Below the pieces are notes generated by a model that saw only the letters and a list, made by a program, of their open reading frames with translations, did not search any database and was not told the origin of the DNA. Below, piece by piece: positions 10,858-21,902 of a stretch of 53,831 bases of DNA (positions are counted from its first letter, which is position 1; every line of letters starts with the position of its first letter). This DNA is from Gnetum montanum (lineage: Eukaryota > Streptophyta > Gnetopsida > Gnetales > Gnetaceae): positions 18,302 through 72,132 of the forward strand of contig MNCI01018099.1 in the NCBI GenBank assembly GCA_015680685.1, in the 5' to 3' direction. The translations under genes and the position numbers were made by a program.

Positions 10858-11818
10858 TGATGAGTGGTTGAAGGTACCCCTACACTCAACCATACAAATC
10901 ATGAACCATTAACACACAATTCAAATGAATTCTGTAGACTATATTTATTTTGACACACTAGTCTTCTAGGAAGTGAACCTTATCCTAATGATCATTTTTT
11001 GTCTTCCCAAGTACACTTGTGATGCACATGGTATGGTTAAGTGTAATCAAGGCATATGATTTTTATTATTTTGTGTTTTATGTTCATTAGTACTTAAATA
11101 GAGAGATGAAGTAATTCAATAACTAATTTAATTTAACTACTTAAATAATCTCTAACTAGTCCTAACATAAGCATATAGTCCCACTTTTTGTACACATCTT
11201 GAACCCATGTATCCACTACTGGGTTACTAAGCACTATGCTACTAGTCACATCTAGCAATAACACTACTGGGATTACCAAGTGAATACATGTTTATGCTCA
11301 AAGCAATGATACTTATGTGTCCAATTTTTTTAGTTTAAATAATTAACTAAACACTTAAATTTTAATTTATCCTAATTAACTGCATACTTAATGAAAATAA
11401 TGAATTCATAAATAAATCATTAATCTATTCTAAGTGTTGTAAGGTTTGATCAAAAGGTTTGTCTTTATTGACATACATACTAGTGTGGTTCAGGTGCAAT
11501 AGTTCTCAAAGAAAGATCCATACACTTTCTAACTCTTGTTGTAGGAACTCAAAGAAATATTCTAACCTTCAAATGGAAAACTACAAGAGCTCTACTACTA
11601 CTATGACTTGATATCCCCATAAACATGAATATGAGCTTGAATTTATAGTTTTTATTACAGGGCTACATCGAAGGGTCCCCATAGACATAGAAAACACTAC
11701 ATCCATGATGCCCCCTCGACAGGGGACAACACCATGTAAACAAGGCCCCATCAATAGGGGCCCATGGATGAGGCCACATCAACAAGGACCCATTAATGTG
11801 ACACTTTGACACTCATCA
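10858..11818 (-). repeat. AthB 3' LTR (Athila-like)
   Basis: A 961-bp LTR. In plus coordinates it opens TGATGAGTGGTTGAAGGTAC and closes GACACTCATCA. On the minus strand it is preceded by the polypurine tract GTGGGGGTA (complement of 11819-11827), so it is a 3' LTR. The TATA box is near 11639-11650. U3 has its own GC-rich modules built from TTGATG(T/G)GGCC-like words, unlike the palindromes of AthF/AthG. R/U5 shares the TACACATCTTGAACC, ATTACCAAGTG and GTCTTCCCAAGT blocks. The partner 5' LTR is gone. Confidence 0.8.
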
Positions 11819-11835
11819 TACCCCCACAGCTAAAT
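11819..11835 (-). promoter_or_regulatory. AthB polypurine tract
   Basis: Minus strand reads AGCTGTGGGGGTA directly before the LTR start. It corresponds to the tracts of AthA and AthG. Confidence 0.7.
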
Positions 11836-12049
11836 GAAAACTCATCCTTGAGTTCCTTTACAAAATCAAGAAGGTATTAGATTATTGAGTGACTCTTAAC
11901 ATAACAAAAAAAATTGAATGTCCAATTGTATGAATCAATACATTACAAAAATTATGGTGTTCATGACACAAATTGAACACCATGACATGATAATTCAAAA
12001 TTAGATAACACATCCTTTGATGGCATGAAGGTAATGAAGAAGATCAGAA

Positions 12050-14866
12050 AATCCCAAGGGATGAAGACTCCTAAAATTCTAAAGGCCCTTCACTGACTTC
12101 AAGCATATGCAATAGCTCAGGTGGTTGTGGCTATCCTACTATGGCTGCAACCTCTAGTGCAAGGCAAGAGGCATTCAGTAATGCCTACATCTTCTCCTCA
12201 TTACTCTAAGGATCATTCATAGTCCACATGGCATCACTAATATGGGCTGGAATGGGGATATCCAACAAATAGGGCATTACTCGGGAACATCTCATTTACA
12301 TTAACAAACTAGGTAGTCAACTGTTTGCATTTGACATGAAACACCCTAACTGTGTTCTATAGTTCCTAGTAGTCATTCATCCTTCTAGCCAAGTTCTCAA
12401 TGGTAGATCTTTGATTAGTGTATTTCCCCTTGAGAACTTTGAGTTTAGTGTTTGATACTTCAAGCTTTTGCTTGGTCTCTTTATGATGCTTAAACTCAAT
12501 CTAGTACAACAAGTACAAGCTGCCCATCTATTTCTCTAGTTTTGACCACGATCGTCTAGCAATGAACATGGCTAGATTTGCATATCAAATACTGAGAAGC
12601 TTCATGTATTCCATCATCTCCTCAATTTGTAACTCCTTCATGATGATTTTTTTTTATTATAGGCATCTATCCCATCAACAATAGGCTTCCATAATTCGCT
12701 TCCTTATTGGAGTTGCTGGAGGGTTTCATTTACTTTCACCTTCACTAATTGGATGTGTTTTCCATTCACCTCCTTCTATAGACCAACCTGATCACTATAA
12801 TGATCCTTCACTCTCTCAAATTTGAGAGTCTTTGATTTTTAGGTAGCTACCTCGATCATAGCTTTCTAGAAAAGGGCATAGACCTCCTCCCTAGAGAGGT
12901 TTCTATTTTCTACTGTCAATCTCCTTAGCTCTATGTTTACTCTAGTCATTTGTGCTCATTAACATTCTGTAGACAATGGGTCTCTGTAGTCAATTATACA
13001 TTCTCCTAGTAGGTCTGATCTAAGGCATTCTAAATTTTATGTTGTGTGGCCTCTACCAAGGATTGGTAAAATACTATCATCTCCATTGCAACCTCAACCC
13101 CTTTTAGTCTAGTGTGAAGCTATTCAATAGCTTCATCTCTTATCAATGTTGGGTTGAGAAATGTAAGGTGAGCAATTTGGGCTCTTAATATGGCAACTTC
13201 AGCTACCAATCATTCATTTAGCTCCTTGGCTATTTCAAGTTTCTTCTCCAAGATGATGTTCTTGCACCTTGCCTTAAGTAGCTTTGACTGGATTGCAGTA
13301 ATATTGTCTACAACATCAAAGACATTCAAAAGCGGTTGCCTAATTCCAAATAGTTCATCTAGTAGTTCTTCATGTCATTCTACATTTATTCTGCCACTTA
13401 TGATTCCTGCAAACATCTACACATCCTTAAGTGTAGTGTCATCTAGTATAGATTCCACAGGTGCATTGAGGTTTTTGGTAATTTAATTAACAACCACCTC
13501 TGCTGATGTCTCCTACCCTTGGTGCTGCATCACCAATACTGTTGCCCTCTCACCTTCCTCCAAACACACCGAGACGGTCATGGCATTCCCTGAGATATCT
13601 AGGAGTGACTGCTATTCTACAAGAGATACCATAACATCTCTAGCACAAGGATTTGACCTCACAGGCAACTGCATTCTTTGGGCTGAGAAAATAGATCCAC
13701 CTCCACCCATCAGGCTAATTATTTGGGCTGCCTCATTTAGGTGACTTATTACTAGACTGTACACCGATGGATCCCCACCACTTGTGTCTACTTGTTGCTC
13801 TTGTTCACTCAAGAGCCATTCTTAGTATTTGTGCAATTGTTGGGCTATTGCAGCTACATCCAACATAGTTGTTTGAGTGGAAAGTGGAGGTGGTAGTTAC
13901 TACTCTTCTTGAATGGTATTTGTAGGAATTTTATCTTTCATTATTTCTACCCAGTTAGTGGCTAGAGCATGCCTAACAGCATCATTGGTATAATGGACTA
14001 TTCCTACCCTCTAACAATGTTTTCTGATGAGACATGGGAAAGGGAGTGTCTTCCTTCCATATTCATTTTCTTTAAACCACTTCTCCATCTCTAGATAAAT
14101 CAACTATGGAAGGTTGAAAGAAAATCTTCCACTTAGAGCAATGCATGCTTGAGTAGAAAAGGTAGTGATTTTACTTGGCCTCATCGTGGGATTGAGATGA
14201 AAGGACATAATCTTGTAGTGGATTTTTTCTACTGATGTGAGCACACCAAACTTCTTGTAGTCAATGCCATAGCACCATCGCACCCATTCTTTCTTAATGC
14301 TAGGTTCTACCTACATTAGAATCTTAGCAAGACTTACCCTTATTTCTAGGAACCTAAGCATTTTAGCAATAGCCTGCACTAAGTAAGACATTGAGATGTC
14401 CTTAATTTTGACAATTGAACTAGCCTACTTGTTATTCTAGAATAAAAATGTCTCTCCCATGTACCACTCCCTGGTGGAAGTCATGATTAGCCATATGGAA
14501 GAGGCCTTCCATTGGTCATGCACTTCTATTGATGCTTGCTCTAGAAAAGGGCCAAAGTTTAACTCCTAAACTATAGTTTTTTGGATCTTCCTCGATTTGA
14601 TCTGATATAGGCAAGCTTCTATCAATGTCACCTTGAAATTTTCTTGTTCAGTTAGTGCATCATCCCAGTGGGAGTGTTCTACTACTACTACTAGTTTTGG
14701 AATTTATCAAATGGATTCCACCTTGGCCTCTTCCCTAAGAGGACCTATGGCATGGATTGCAAGTGGTTCTTCTTGGGCCTATTATTAGGCCCTTTCAATT
14801 CTAGGTTGTTTCCTCCCTTGGTTGAGATGTTCCTACTTCTTATGTGTGTTTCCCTTTCAGTGTCAT
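12050..14866 (-). pseudogene. AthB second ORF (post-integrase), broken
   Basis: The decayed counterpart of the AthA ORF at 39769-42630. It likely starts at the ATG at 14866 (MTLKGKHT, then EVGTSQPREETT). A well conserved block lies at about 14060-14275 and includes FGVLTSVEKIHYKIMSFHLN and RPSKITTFSTQACIAL, aligning with AthA. A second block at 13190-13490 aligns with AthA 41029-41379 (LL.V.D.. and QSKLL repeats on the sense strand). The tail, about 12100-12950, is helix-rich as in AthA. Many stops and shifts are present. Function is unknown. Known Athila elements carry an env-like or other ORF here, but I see no membrane segment. Confidence 0.6.
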
Positions 14867-15300
14867 GTACAGTCACAACACATCCATGAAATTAGTAGAT
14901 AAATAATGTGTAACTTTAAATTTTTGAATACCTTCTCTCATTGCTCAATTACACTTTGGCTAAGGTTGGACCATCAAAAATTGATTATTTTATTAATTAA
15001 TTAATTATTTTTATTATAAATATCACCATAGCTCATTAGAAAGATTTAACTCTTGTAATTTGATATTTAATAGTTGATTTCTTAGTTAAACCTTTGCGGG
15101 AGTTAAAAAAATGGCAAAAATGTTTTCATCAAAAATGGCATAGTTCTGGCCCCCACGATGAAGAGCTTACCTCTAGTAGTTTCAAGGTTAAAAAACAAAG
15201 TGATTTGGATAATTGATTAGGAAGTTATGGGCTCTAGAAGGTTCTGGGCTCTAAAAATTTGAAAAACTCCTTTGACGTTTGTGAGAAAATGTAAAAATTT
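14867..15300. other. AthB spacer before second ORF
   Basis: Noncoding AT-rich leader between the internal U3-like module and the ORF start on the minus strand. It includes alternating TTAATTAATTAATTA near 14990-15005. Confidence 0.5.
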
Positions 15301-15420
15301 CAAAGTGGGATCGCATATATATATATATATATATACTATTTTTTCTCTATGTCGATGGGGTTGCATATATAAGGCCTCATATATGCATCTACTCCATTGA
15401 TGGGGCTCCATATACGGAGC
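15301..15420 (-). promoter_or_regulatory. AthB internal U3-like module with TATA repeat
   Basis: Minus strand order is CCGTATATGGAGCCCCATCA, then GCATATATGAGGCC, then CAACCCCATCGACATAG, then an (AT)n run with TATA-box character (15313-15334). The words resemble the U3 of the AthA LTR and the internal module of AthA at 39268-39355. It lies about 440 bases upstream of the second ORF. See findings. Confidence 0.5.
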
Positions 15421-16256
15421 TCATAGGGAAAATTTTAAAATTTGAATATATTAAAAATACAAGAAATTTTTCAATGAATTTGCAATACATGAAGTCCCAG
15501 AGAAGCCAAGAATATGATGAAAGCATTAAAGAGGATCTTTAAAAGCTCAAAAATTTAAAAATTGATGAAGAATGTGTTGATTGAATAGAATATGTAAAGA
15601 AGCACATCGCTTGATGTTGAAGATGGGTGTATGAAAGATTCTAATTACAAGAATGCCTAAGGATAAGATACTTAATGAACGCAACCAAAAGATATGCAAC
15701 TAGGTCCTTCCCATAGTAGGCACATGCCTTATTTTCCCTTGCATAACCCCAACCTAAGGATTCTGTGGGCCCCATAGGCAATTAATGATTGATGGTAGTT
15801 AAGGACTAAAACCTAGAAGATTCTACCTAAAAATTCAAGTACATTAAACTAAGACTCCAAATTAAGAACATGGACTTTGGCAGTGAGCTGAGTTACAATC
15901 AGCAAAGATGAATGATGCAGAACATGGAATGGAATTTTAATTTGAGTTCATAAGAAGTCCCTTGTGGAATTTGTGTTGAAAATGACTTAAAAAGATCCAT
16001 CCTTAGTCCAAACCAAAAGCAACCTCTTCCAATGACTTTGCATCACCACTCCAAGACTGATCCATCCCCTCGAGACATAAGAGTGCTTCTATAGAATAAC
16101 CATCATCCCATAAATAGAGGAAAACAAAAGTAGGAAGTCAGAGAGGACCTTACTTAGAAGAGAACTTCAAATGTGGGTAACATGTCTTTCTAGTCCCATA
16201 ACTAGTGCTTGCAGCCTATTTATTCATCTAAGGGATGTGCCTTGGATTTCTATCAT

Positions 16257-16297
<41 letters not shown>

Positions 16298-17059
16298 NCT
16301 TCTTTTTCTTTTTAGATGGGAACCACACCATGTAAAGGCTTTATTTGACTTCTTATTATTGGTTAACATGGAATAGTAAGAAGTCTATGAAAACACTCAA
16401 GCACCTAATTAAGTAGAAGAGTACCAAGAGTATTGAGTCCCCTTAAATTCACATCCTATACAAACCTTTGAATCCTTTCCAATTTCGAAAACTAACAAGG
16501 TCACCAATTAATTAAAAGTTTATTTAATCAAAGGGACCTCAAACTTCCAAAATAAGAAAAACATAGAGTCTGTAAATGGGTGGATGTCATGCACTCACTA
16601 CCTGTTCCATGAAAAAGAAATCATGACTTATCCATTGGGACAAAAATTTAAAAATAGAAACTAGACATTAGCAAATAAAACCTTAAGCACAAACCACCCT
16701 TAGTAGTAGTTGCATTGCCATTGTGTTCTATTAGCACAAAGCACATTTATTAGCAAAAATTTGAAAATCACACTCAAACAAAATAAAGTAAAATATATAA
16801 GAAAGTGTAAAATATTCAAAAAAGATTCAAACATACTAACAATGGTGTAAAACAAAAAATGGTGTAAAAATAGGAAAAAATTTGAAAATCAAAAAGGTGT
16901 AAAATAAATAACTTGCAAAATCAAAAACATGGAAAACACAGAATAGAAAAATTGAAGAGCCATATGGATGATTAGCATGAATGGCCCTCTCCCCCATGAC
17001 TAAGTTGGAAGGACAAGATCTAAAAAATTGAGCATGGTTGTCCATCTATTGAGGTATTT
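15421..17059. other. AthB integrase-to-ORF2 spacer
   Basis: No coding signal. It contains a run of 40 T ending in one N (16258-16298), probably a read-limited homopolymer. The equivalent AthA spacer is 37621-39267. Confidence 0.6.
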
Positions 17060-18411
17060 TTTGCACTAGCTTGCTTGGGCTCATGAAAAATATTTACTTA
17101 TTGGATGTTGATCAAATACTTTTTATTTGGGCTCTTAGGTTTGTATATGCTCATGACCCGAGAAGGAAAGGTTTCATCAATTATATAAGATCCCTCCCAC
17201 AATGTTTGGAACTTTGTTTTCTAGGATACGTGTGTGGGGTTCTAGTAGAGAACCTTATCTCTAGGTTCAAATTTTACATTTTGGATTCTAAGATCATGTC
17301 ATTTCTTATTGAATGCCTTGTGCACTTTATTCAAAGTTGGGGCTACTAATGAATTTTCTTCTAGCATGTTGAGGTTAATTAGTCTTTCTCTTGATGTTAT
17401 ACTCAAGTCAAGATTTAGATCACAAGTTGTTAAGAGTGTATAGAGTTTGGATTGAATCAAGACCATTGGAAGTTTTCCATACAATAACTCATAGGGAGAG
17501 TAGCCAATAGGGAGTTTCCATGTTAAGCAATAGGCCTAACGAACATCGTTGAGTTTTCTACTCCAATCTCTCCTATATTTGCTAATAGTCCATATTAGAA
17601 TCTTTGTAATCTCCCTGTTAGTTACCTCTGCTTGACTATTGGCTTGGGGATGATAGGGTGTTGTTAATTTACATTCAACCCCTAAGCATTGCATCAAATT
17701 TTCAAAAGTGGCACCTATAAAATGGGTTCCATTGTTAGAAATCAATTCATGTGGCACTCTAAACTTGTTTACAATAGTTTGTTATATAAATCGAGTAGTA
17801 GTGGCTAATGTATAGTCAATGACGACTGCTGCTTCTTCTTATTTAGTTTAGTAGTTAACTGCTACGATGACGTATGTCTTCCCATTAGACATGGGTGTGA
17901 TGGGACCCATGAAGTCTATGCCTCATATGTCAAAGGGCTCATTGTTGAAGACTCTCCATTCAAGTGGTCATCCCACCATCTCTTTGATAGCATTCACAAG
18001 ATTGGATGAATTGGTGGGAATTCTTGAAGATTGTAGGCCAATAGTATCATGCCATCAGGATTTTAATGGCCATGTATCTCCCTCCATAATGGCCTCTACA
18101 AGGGCCTTCATGAGCATCTTAGAGAACGTGCAATTGATCCACATCAAGGACACACAATGAACCAGGCCATCGGTGCACACCTTGTAAAAGTGTTTGTTAA
18201 TTTCCATGAAATACTTTTTCTAATGAAGAAATTGTTATTTTTTCCTGTGGTCTAGATCTTATGACATCCCCTAAGTGAGGAGATAAGTGAGGATGCCATC
18301 ATACCATTTTGATTTAGTAGGCACTTGGCCATTTATTACTCCTATAAAGATGAGTTCATCTAGAAATTGATCAAAGAGAGGACTCTCCTCCTCTTTATTA
18401 TCCCATCTTAA
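17060..18411 (-). pseudogene. AthB integrase, broken
   Basis: Relic of the Ty3/gypsy integrase that inserts cDNA into chromosomes. The catalytic core at 17536-17760 reads MPHELISNNGTHFIGATF and later TPYHPQANSQAEVTNREI, so the third catalytic residue (E) is present. The second is changed: the family motif is DNGTHF and here it is NNGTHF. The C-terminal part (17071-17500) has the YGKLPM and ...FNKK blocks and ends before the spacer. Stops and shifts interrupt it. AthA 36330-37620 is the homologous region on the opposite strand. Confidence 0.85.
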
Positions 18412-18929
18412 CTAAGAGATGTAGTTAGCAACCACATTCTTAGTCCCTTTCTGATCTACCATTATGAGATTGAATTTCTGCAAGATCAAGAGCCACCATA
18501 TGATATGGGGGCTCACCGTTGGCTTATTTATTAGGAAGCAAATGGCACTATAATCTGTATGCACAAACACTTTATAGCCAAGCACATAGTGCCTAAAATT
18601 GTCAAGGGCATAGAAGACTACTATCACTTCTTTCTCAAATATGGTATAATTCAACTGTGCACCCATAATGCTTCAGCTTATGTAGTGGATGTAATATTAA
18701 CATTTCTTATCATCCAACTACATACACACAACTCCCAAGACATAATTAGATGCATCTATCATTATATGAAATGGTCTAGACCAATCTGGTACCCGTAGAA
18801 TTGGAGTTTCTACAAGTTTTTCCTTTAGTAGTTGGAATTCATGTTTTCACTCATTGGTCAAAATGAATACAACATCTTTCTTTGTAAACTCAACCATTGA
18901 CTTTTTGATCTTAAAGAAATTCTCTATAA
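18412..18929 (-). pseudogene. AthB RNase H domain, broken
   Basis: Minus-strand frame 18412-18666 reads MGAQLNYTIFEKEVIVVFYA, then a VFVHTDYSAICFLINK block and ends NVVANYIS. This is the Ty3/gypsy RNase H pattern (NYT.TEKE...A, DH.A..FL, DHLS). It removes the RNA template during cDNA synthesis. The part before it, to about 18930, is interrupted. Confidence 0.8.
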
Positions 18930-19725
18930 ACCATCAGTAGTAGCCAATGTGTCTAAGGAATGATCAAACATCTTTAACTATCTCTAGTTGGCATATGATT
19001 CCTTGGATGACCCTTATCTTTTCTAGGTCTACCTCAACCCCTTTTTGTAAAATTTGGTGGCCCAATACTATGCCCTCCTAGACCATTAAATGGCTTTTCT
19101 ACCAATTGAGCCTAAGATTTTTTTTCAACACATCTTTTCAATACTTGCTTATGACGATCTACAACTTACTCAAATTTAGCCCCATAGCTACAGAAGTCAT
19201 CCATAAAGACTTCTACCTTGCTACCAATCTACTATTGAAAAATACTAAGGACCAAGTGTTGAAATGTTGCAGAAGCATTGCATAGACTGAACAACATCTT
19301 GTAATATGCAGAAGTTCCCTAGGGACTTGTGAATGCTATTTTGACTTAATCTTCTAGCACAATCTAAATTTGGTTATAGCCACTATCACCATCCAACAAG
19401 CTATGATAGCAATGCCCATAAATGGTATTCAACACTTGGCACCTTTCATTTGCACAATTACGAGTGGGCTAACCCACTCACTATACATGATGGGATAGAT
19501 GAACCCCACCCTGACAAGTTGTTTGATTTCCTCTTTGACTATTTGCTTCAACTTCGAGTTCAGCCATCACTACGGCTACCTTCTTGGCTTCATGGTTGGG
19601 TCGGTGTAGATACAATGTTGGCATATCCTTCGATCGATTCTAGTCAGTTCAAGATATGACCATGCAAAGGTTGTTGACCATTTGTTGACCACCTTCAACA
19701 TCTTGTCTTTTTGTTCAAGAGCAAG
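18930..19725 (-). pseudogene. AthB reverse transcriptase, broken
   Basis: RT relic that aligns with AthA 34900-35690. The active-site motif on the minus strand is FMDDFCSYG (near 19185-19210), which marks the Athila lineage. Upstream pieces match AthA sequence near the start of RT, including the EQK..MLKVVN-like region at 19690-19725. Stops and shifts are frequent. Right of about 19760 the sequence is lost to the TatC insertion and a linked deletion, equivalent to about AthA 34650-34880. Confidence 0.8.
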
Positions 19726-19764
19726 ATTTATATTGATTTATATTGACCATTATAGTCAAAGCCT

Positions 19765-19901
19765 ACTAGCACTATAGCAAGGTGCTATGCTAACACTGTA
19801 GTAGGCTACTACACTATGCAGTGTAGTAACACATAACAACACCTAACACTTAGCCATATTTGCAGTTGTGATGCCGAGACCCAAAATTTTGTGGTGTTTC
19901 A
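19765..19901 (-). repeat. TatC 3' LTR, truncated
   Basis: It matches the last part (plus coordinates) of the right LTR at 25354-26456: two units of the GGTGCTATGCT array, then CACATAACA, ACACTTAGCCATATTTGCAG, and ATTTTGTGGTGTTTCA. Only about 137 bp remain. The left edge falls inside the minisatellite array and joins AthB RT sequence. A polypurine tract (minus-strand AAAGAGGGGCCAT, complement of 19902-19914) directly precedes it, so it is the 3' LTR. Confidence 0.8.
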
Positions 19902-21902
19902 ATGGCCCCTCTTTGTTGATGTCTGAAGGAGTGTCCTGAGAGATGTTGACAAAGAATTACAAAACACCACAGTAGACATGTTACCAACATCATTTGTTAG
20001 CACAAGATCGGATGTCATTTTACCATGCTTAAGAGTGTTATTGGAATAAGGTTATGCTAGGGGACAAGGGGTATAAGCAATGCTAGGGAGATGGAATTTA
20101 AATGATGGGAATGAAATGCAAACAGTGGATCATGATGTAAGATGCAAATTTAGCATGGTTGATAGTGACCATGGCATGAAGTATCTTGCCCCTAAAATGT
20201 TGACCTCTTGTTGGAGTATTTATGAGAGCATCAAAGTTCATCCAAGGATGGGCCAATTGCGAAGCTGAGCGTTGTTGCTCTTTTTTTTTCTTTTTGTGAG
20301 GCAAACCTTCTTTGGGTTCGACTTACTACTAAATGTTAGCTGCATGTTGGCCATCAAGAAGATGGGCTTTATTTCCCAAGGATGATTGATGTTATATCCA
20401 CCTAGGCCTTGACTATGCAACAGAGGTGCTCCATAGGATGAATTGTGTTACATCAACCATGGGTTCAACGGTTGATATGAAGAGGATGCCATGTCTGTCA
20501 TAGTGCATATGCATTAGACTATGAAATCATAAGTATGGGGAGTATGAGAGGATATTGGGAAGAATGAATGGGTGCATAGGTTGTAATAGGGATGAGGGGG
20601 ATGTGCACTCTTGAGTAGCTCAACTAGTCCAATTATGCACATCAAAGGAATGTGATAACTTGCTACTGCAATGAGATGCACCTTTGCCCGACCGCCTTCA
20701 AGGCTTCATCCTGCAAACACAACTCAGAGAGGATAAGAAAACCACAAAACATGAAATGCAAATGCAAATGCCAGATGTGAAGATGCTGCAAAGCCAAAAC
20801 TATGAATACGCCGTGGGTGCAAAACTATGAAGATGCTGCAAATGTGTAAAATGTTGTGCCAGTCACAAGTGCTCAAAAATCCAGTGAAAGTGTTAGGGCG
20901 ATGATGCTGCAAGTGTACCAAATGTCACACTAATAGCAAGTTCTCCAAAAGAATCACCAGAAGGATGGGAGGAGATGATTCTATGAGTACTCCCAAGGCC
21001 ATGGTAAGTGTTTGGATCAGATCAGCTACATGCCAATTTAAAGTCTTGGTAGACTGTGAACTTAGTTTAAGGTCTTGGTAGACCGTGATGTGCTAGTTTA
21101 TAGTCCTAGAAAACTGTTGGATGCTAGTTTAATGTTGTAGCGAATAGTGGCTGTTGTGCCAGTTTAATGTCATGACCCAAGGATTGTCTGTGCCAATTTA
21201 TAGTCATAGTGAACTAGTGCTTACCTTGCTTATACAAGGTGCAATGCTACATGCGTATTCATGCTGTGTGTCTGCAAAATCCTACAAAAAATCAACTAAG
21301 AGAAAATAACATCAAGAAACATCTTCTGAAACAAAGTTAAAATGTATGAATGAAAGGAAAGCAATGTAAAAAGTGATAGTTTTAGGTCGTTCTGTGCTAT
21401 AGACTAGTTTAAGGCCTTTTAAGGCCATGCGTTTTTGTAGTTTTATGTTTTATAGTTTTTATGTTTTCAGATGTAATGTGTAAGCTAAAAGGATTGATGC
21501 ATAAACAAAGTAAAACAAACACATGAACAAAATGGAATGCTTGATCTAAATAAGTAGGTAAAATATAAATGCGTAGGCTAGTGCTATGTAAATGAAAGTT
21601 AAAAATGCATGGCAAGTGGAGGCAAAGGGCAGGCACGCATTTAGCACATTTCTGGCCAAAGGAAGGTCTTGGTCATGTAGTTTCTTCCTAACCAGGCATG
21701 GATTAGGAAGTGTGTAAGGCTTAGGATCCTCTAGGCCGCTATTGGCTTCAACTACTCATTTGGGTGTGTTAGCCTTAGGCGCTGCATTGGTTGTTATAGG
21801 TGTAAAGCCAAGAAACTCTTCTTCTAAAACTTGTGCCATGTCTATGTCGTGGATAGTCGAAGAGGAAGCATTATCACCATGGATGATAACTTAACCAATT
21901 TC
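19902..21902. other. TatC 3' noncoding region in place of pol
   Basis: From the polypurine tract to the end of the protease frame no RT, RNase H or integrase motif is seen on the minus strand. The stretch holds the short repeat array at 21032-21220 and reiterated words such as GATGCTGCAAA near 20770-20910. A full Tat element would carry about 3-4 kb of pol here. Confidence 0.6.
21032..21220. repeat. Array of about six CTAGTTTAA-type units
   Basis: Units of about 28-35 bp have a core like CTAGTTTAAGGTCTTGGTAG followed by ACCGTGATG. They start near 21032, 21063, 21093, 21124, 21158 and 21193. Isolated copies occur near 21412, 22931 and 24371 in TatC and near 45350-45410 in TatD. Confidence 0.7.

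Noticed and set aside
12400-12900. Frames that might encode a separate coiled-coil host protein
   Set aside because: They align by position and character with the helical tail of the AthA second ORF, so they are retrotransposon sequence.
16258-16298. Run of 40 T as a possible poly(A) tail of a retroposon on the minus strand
   Set aside because: No target duplication or LINE/SINE body was seen next to it, and the N suggests a read artefact in run length.
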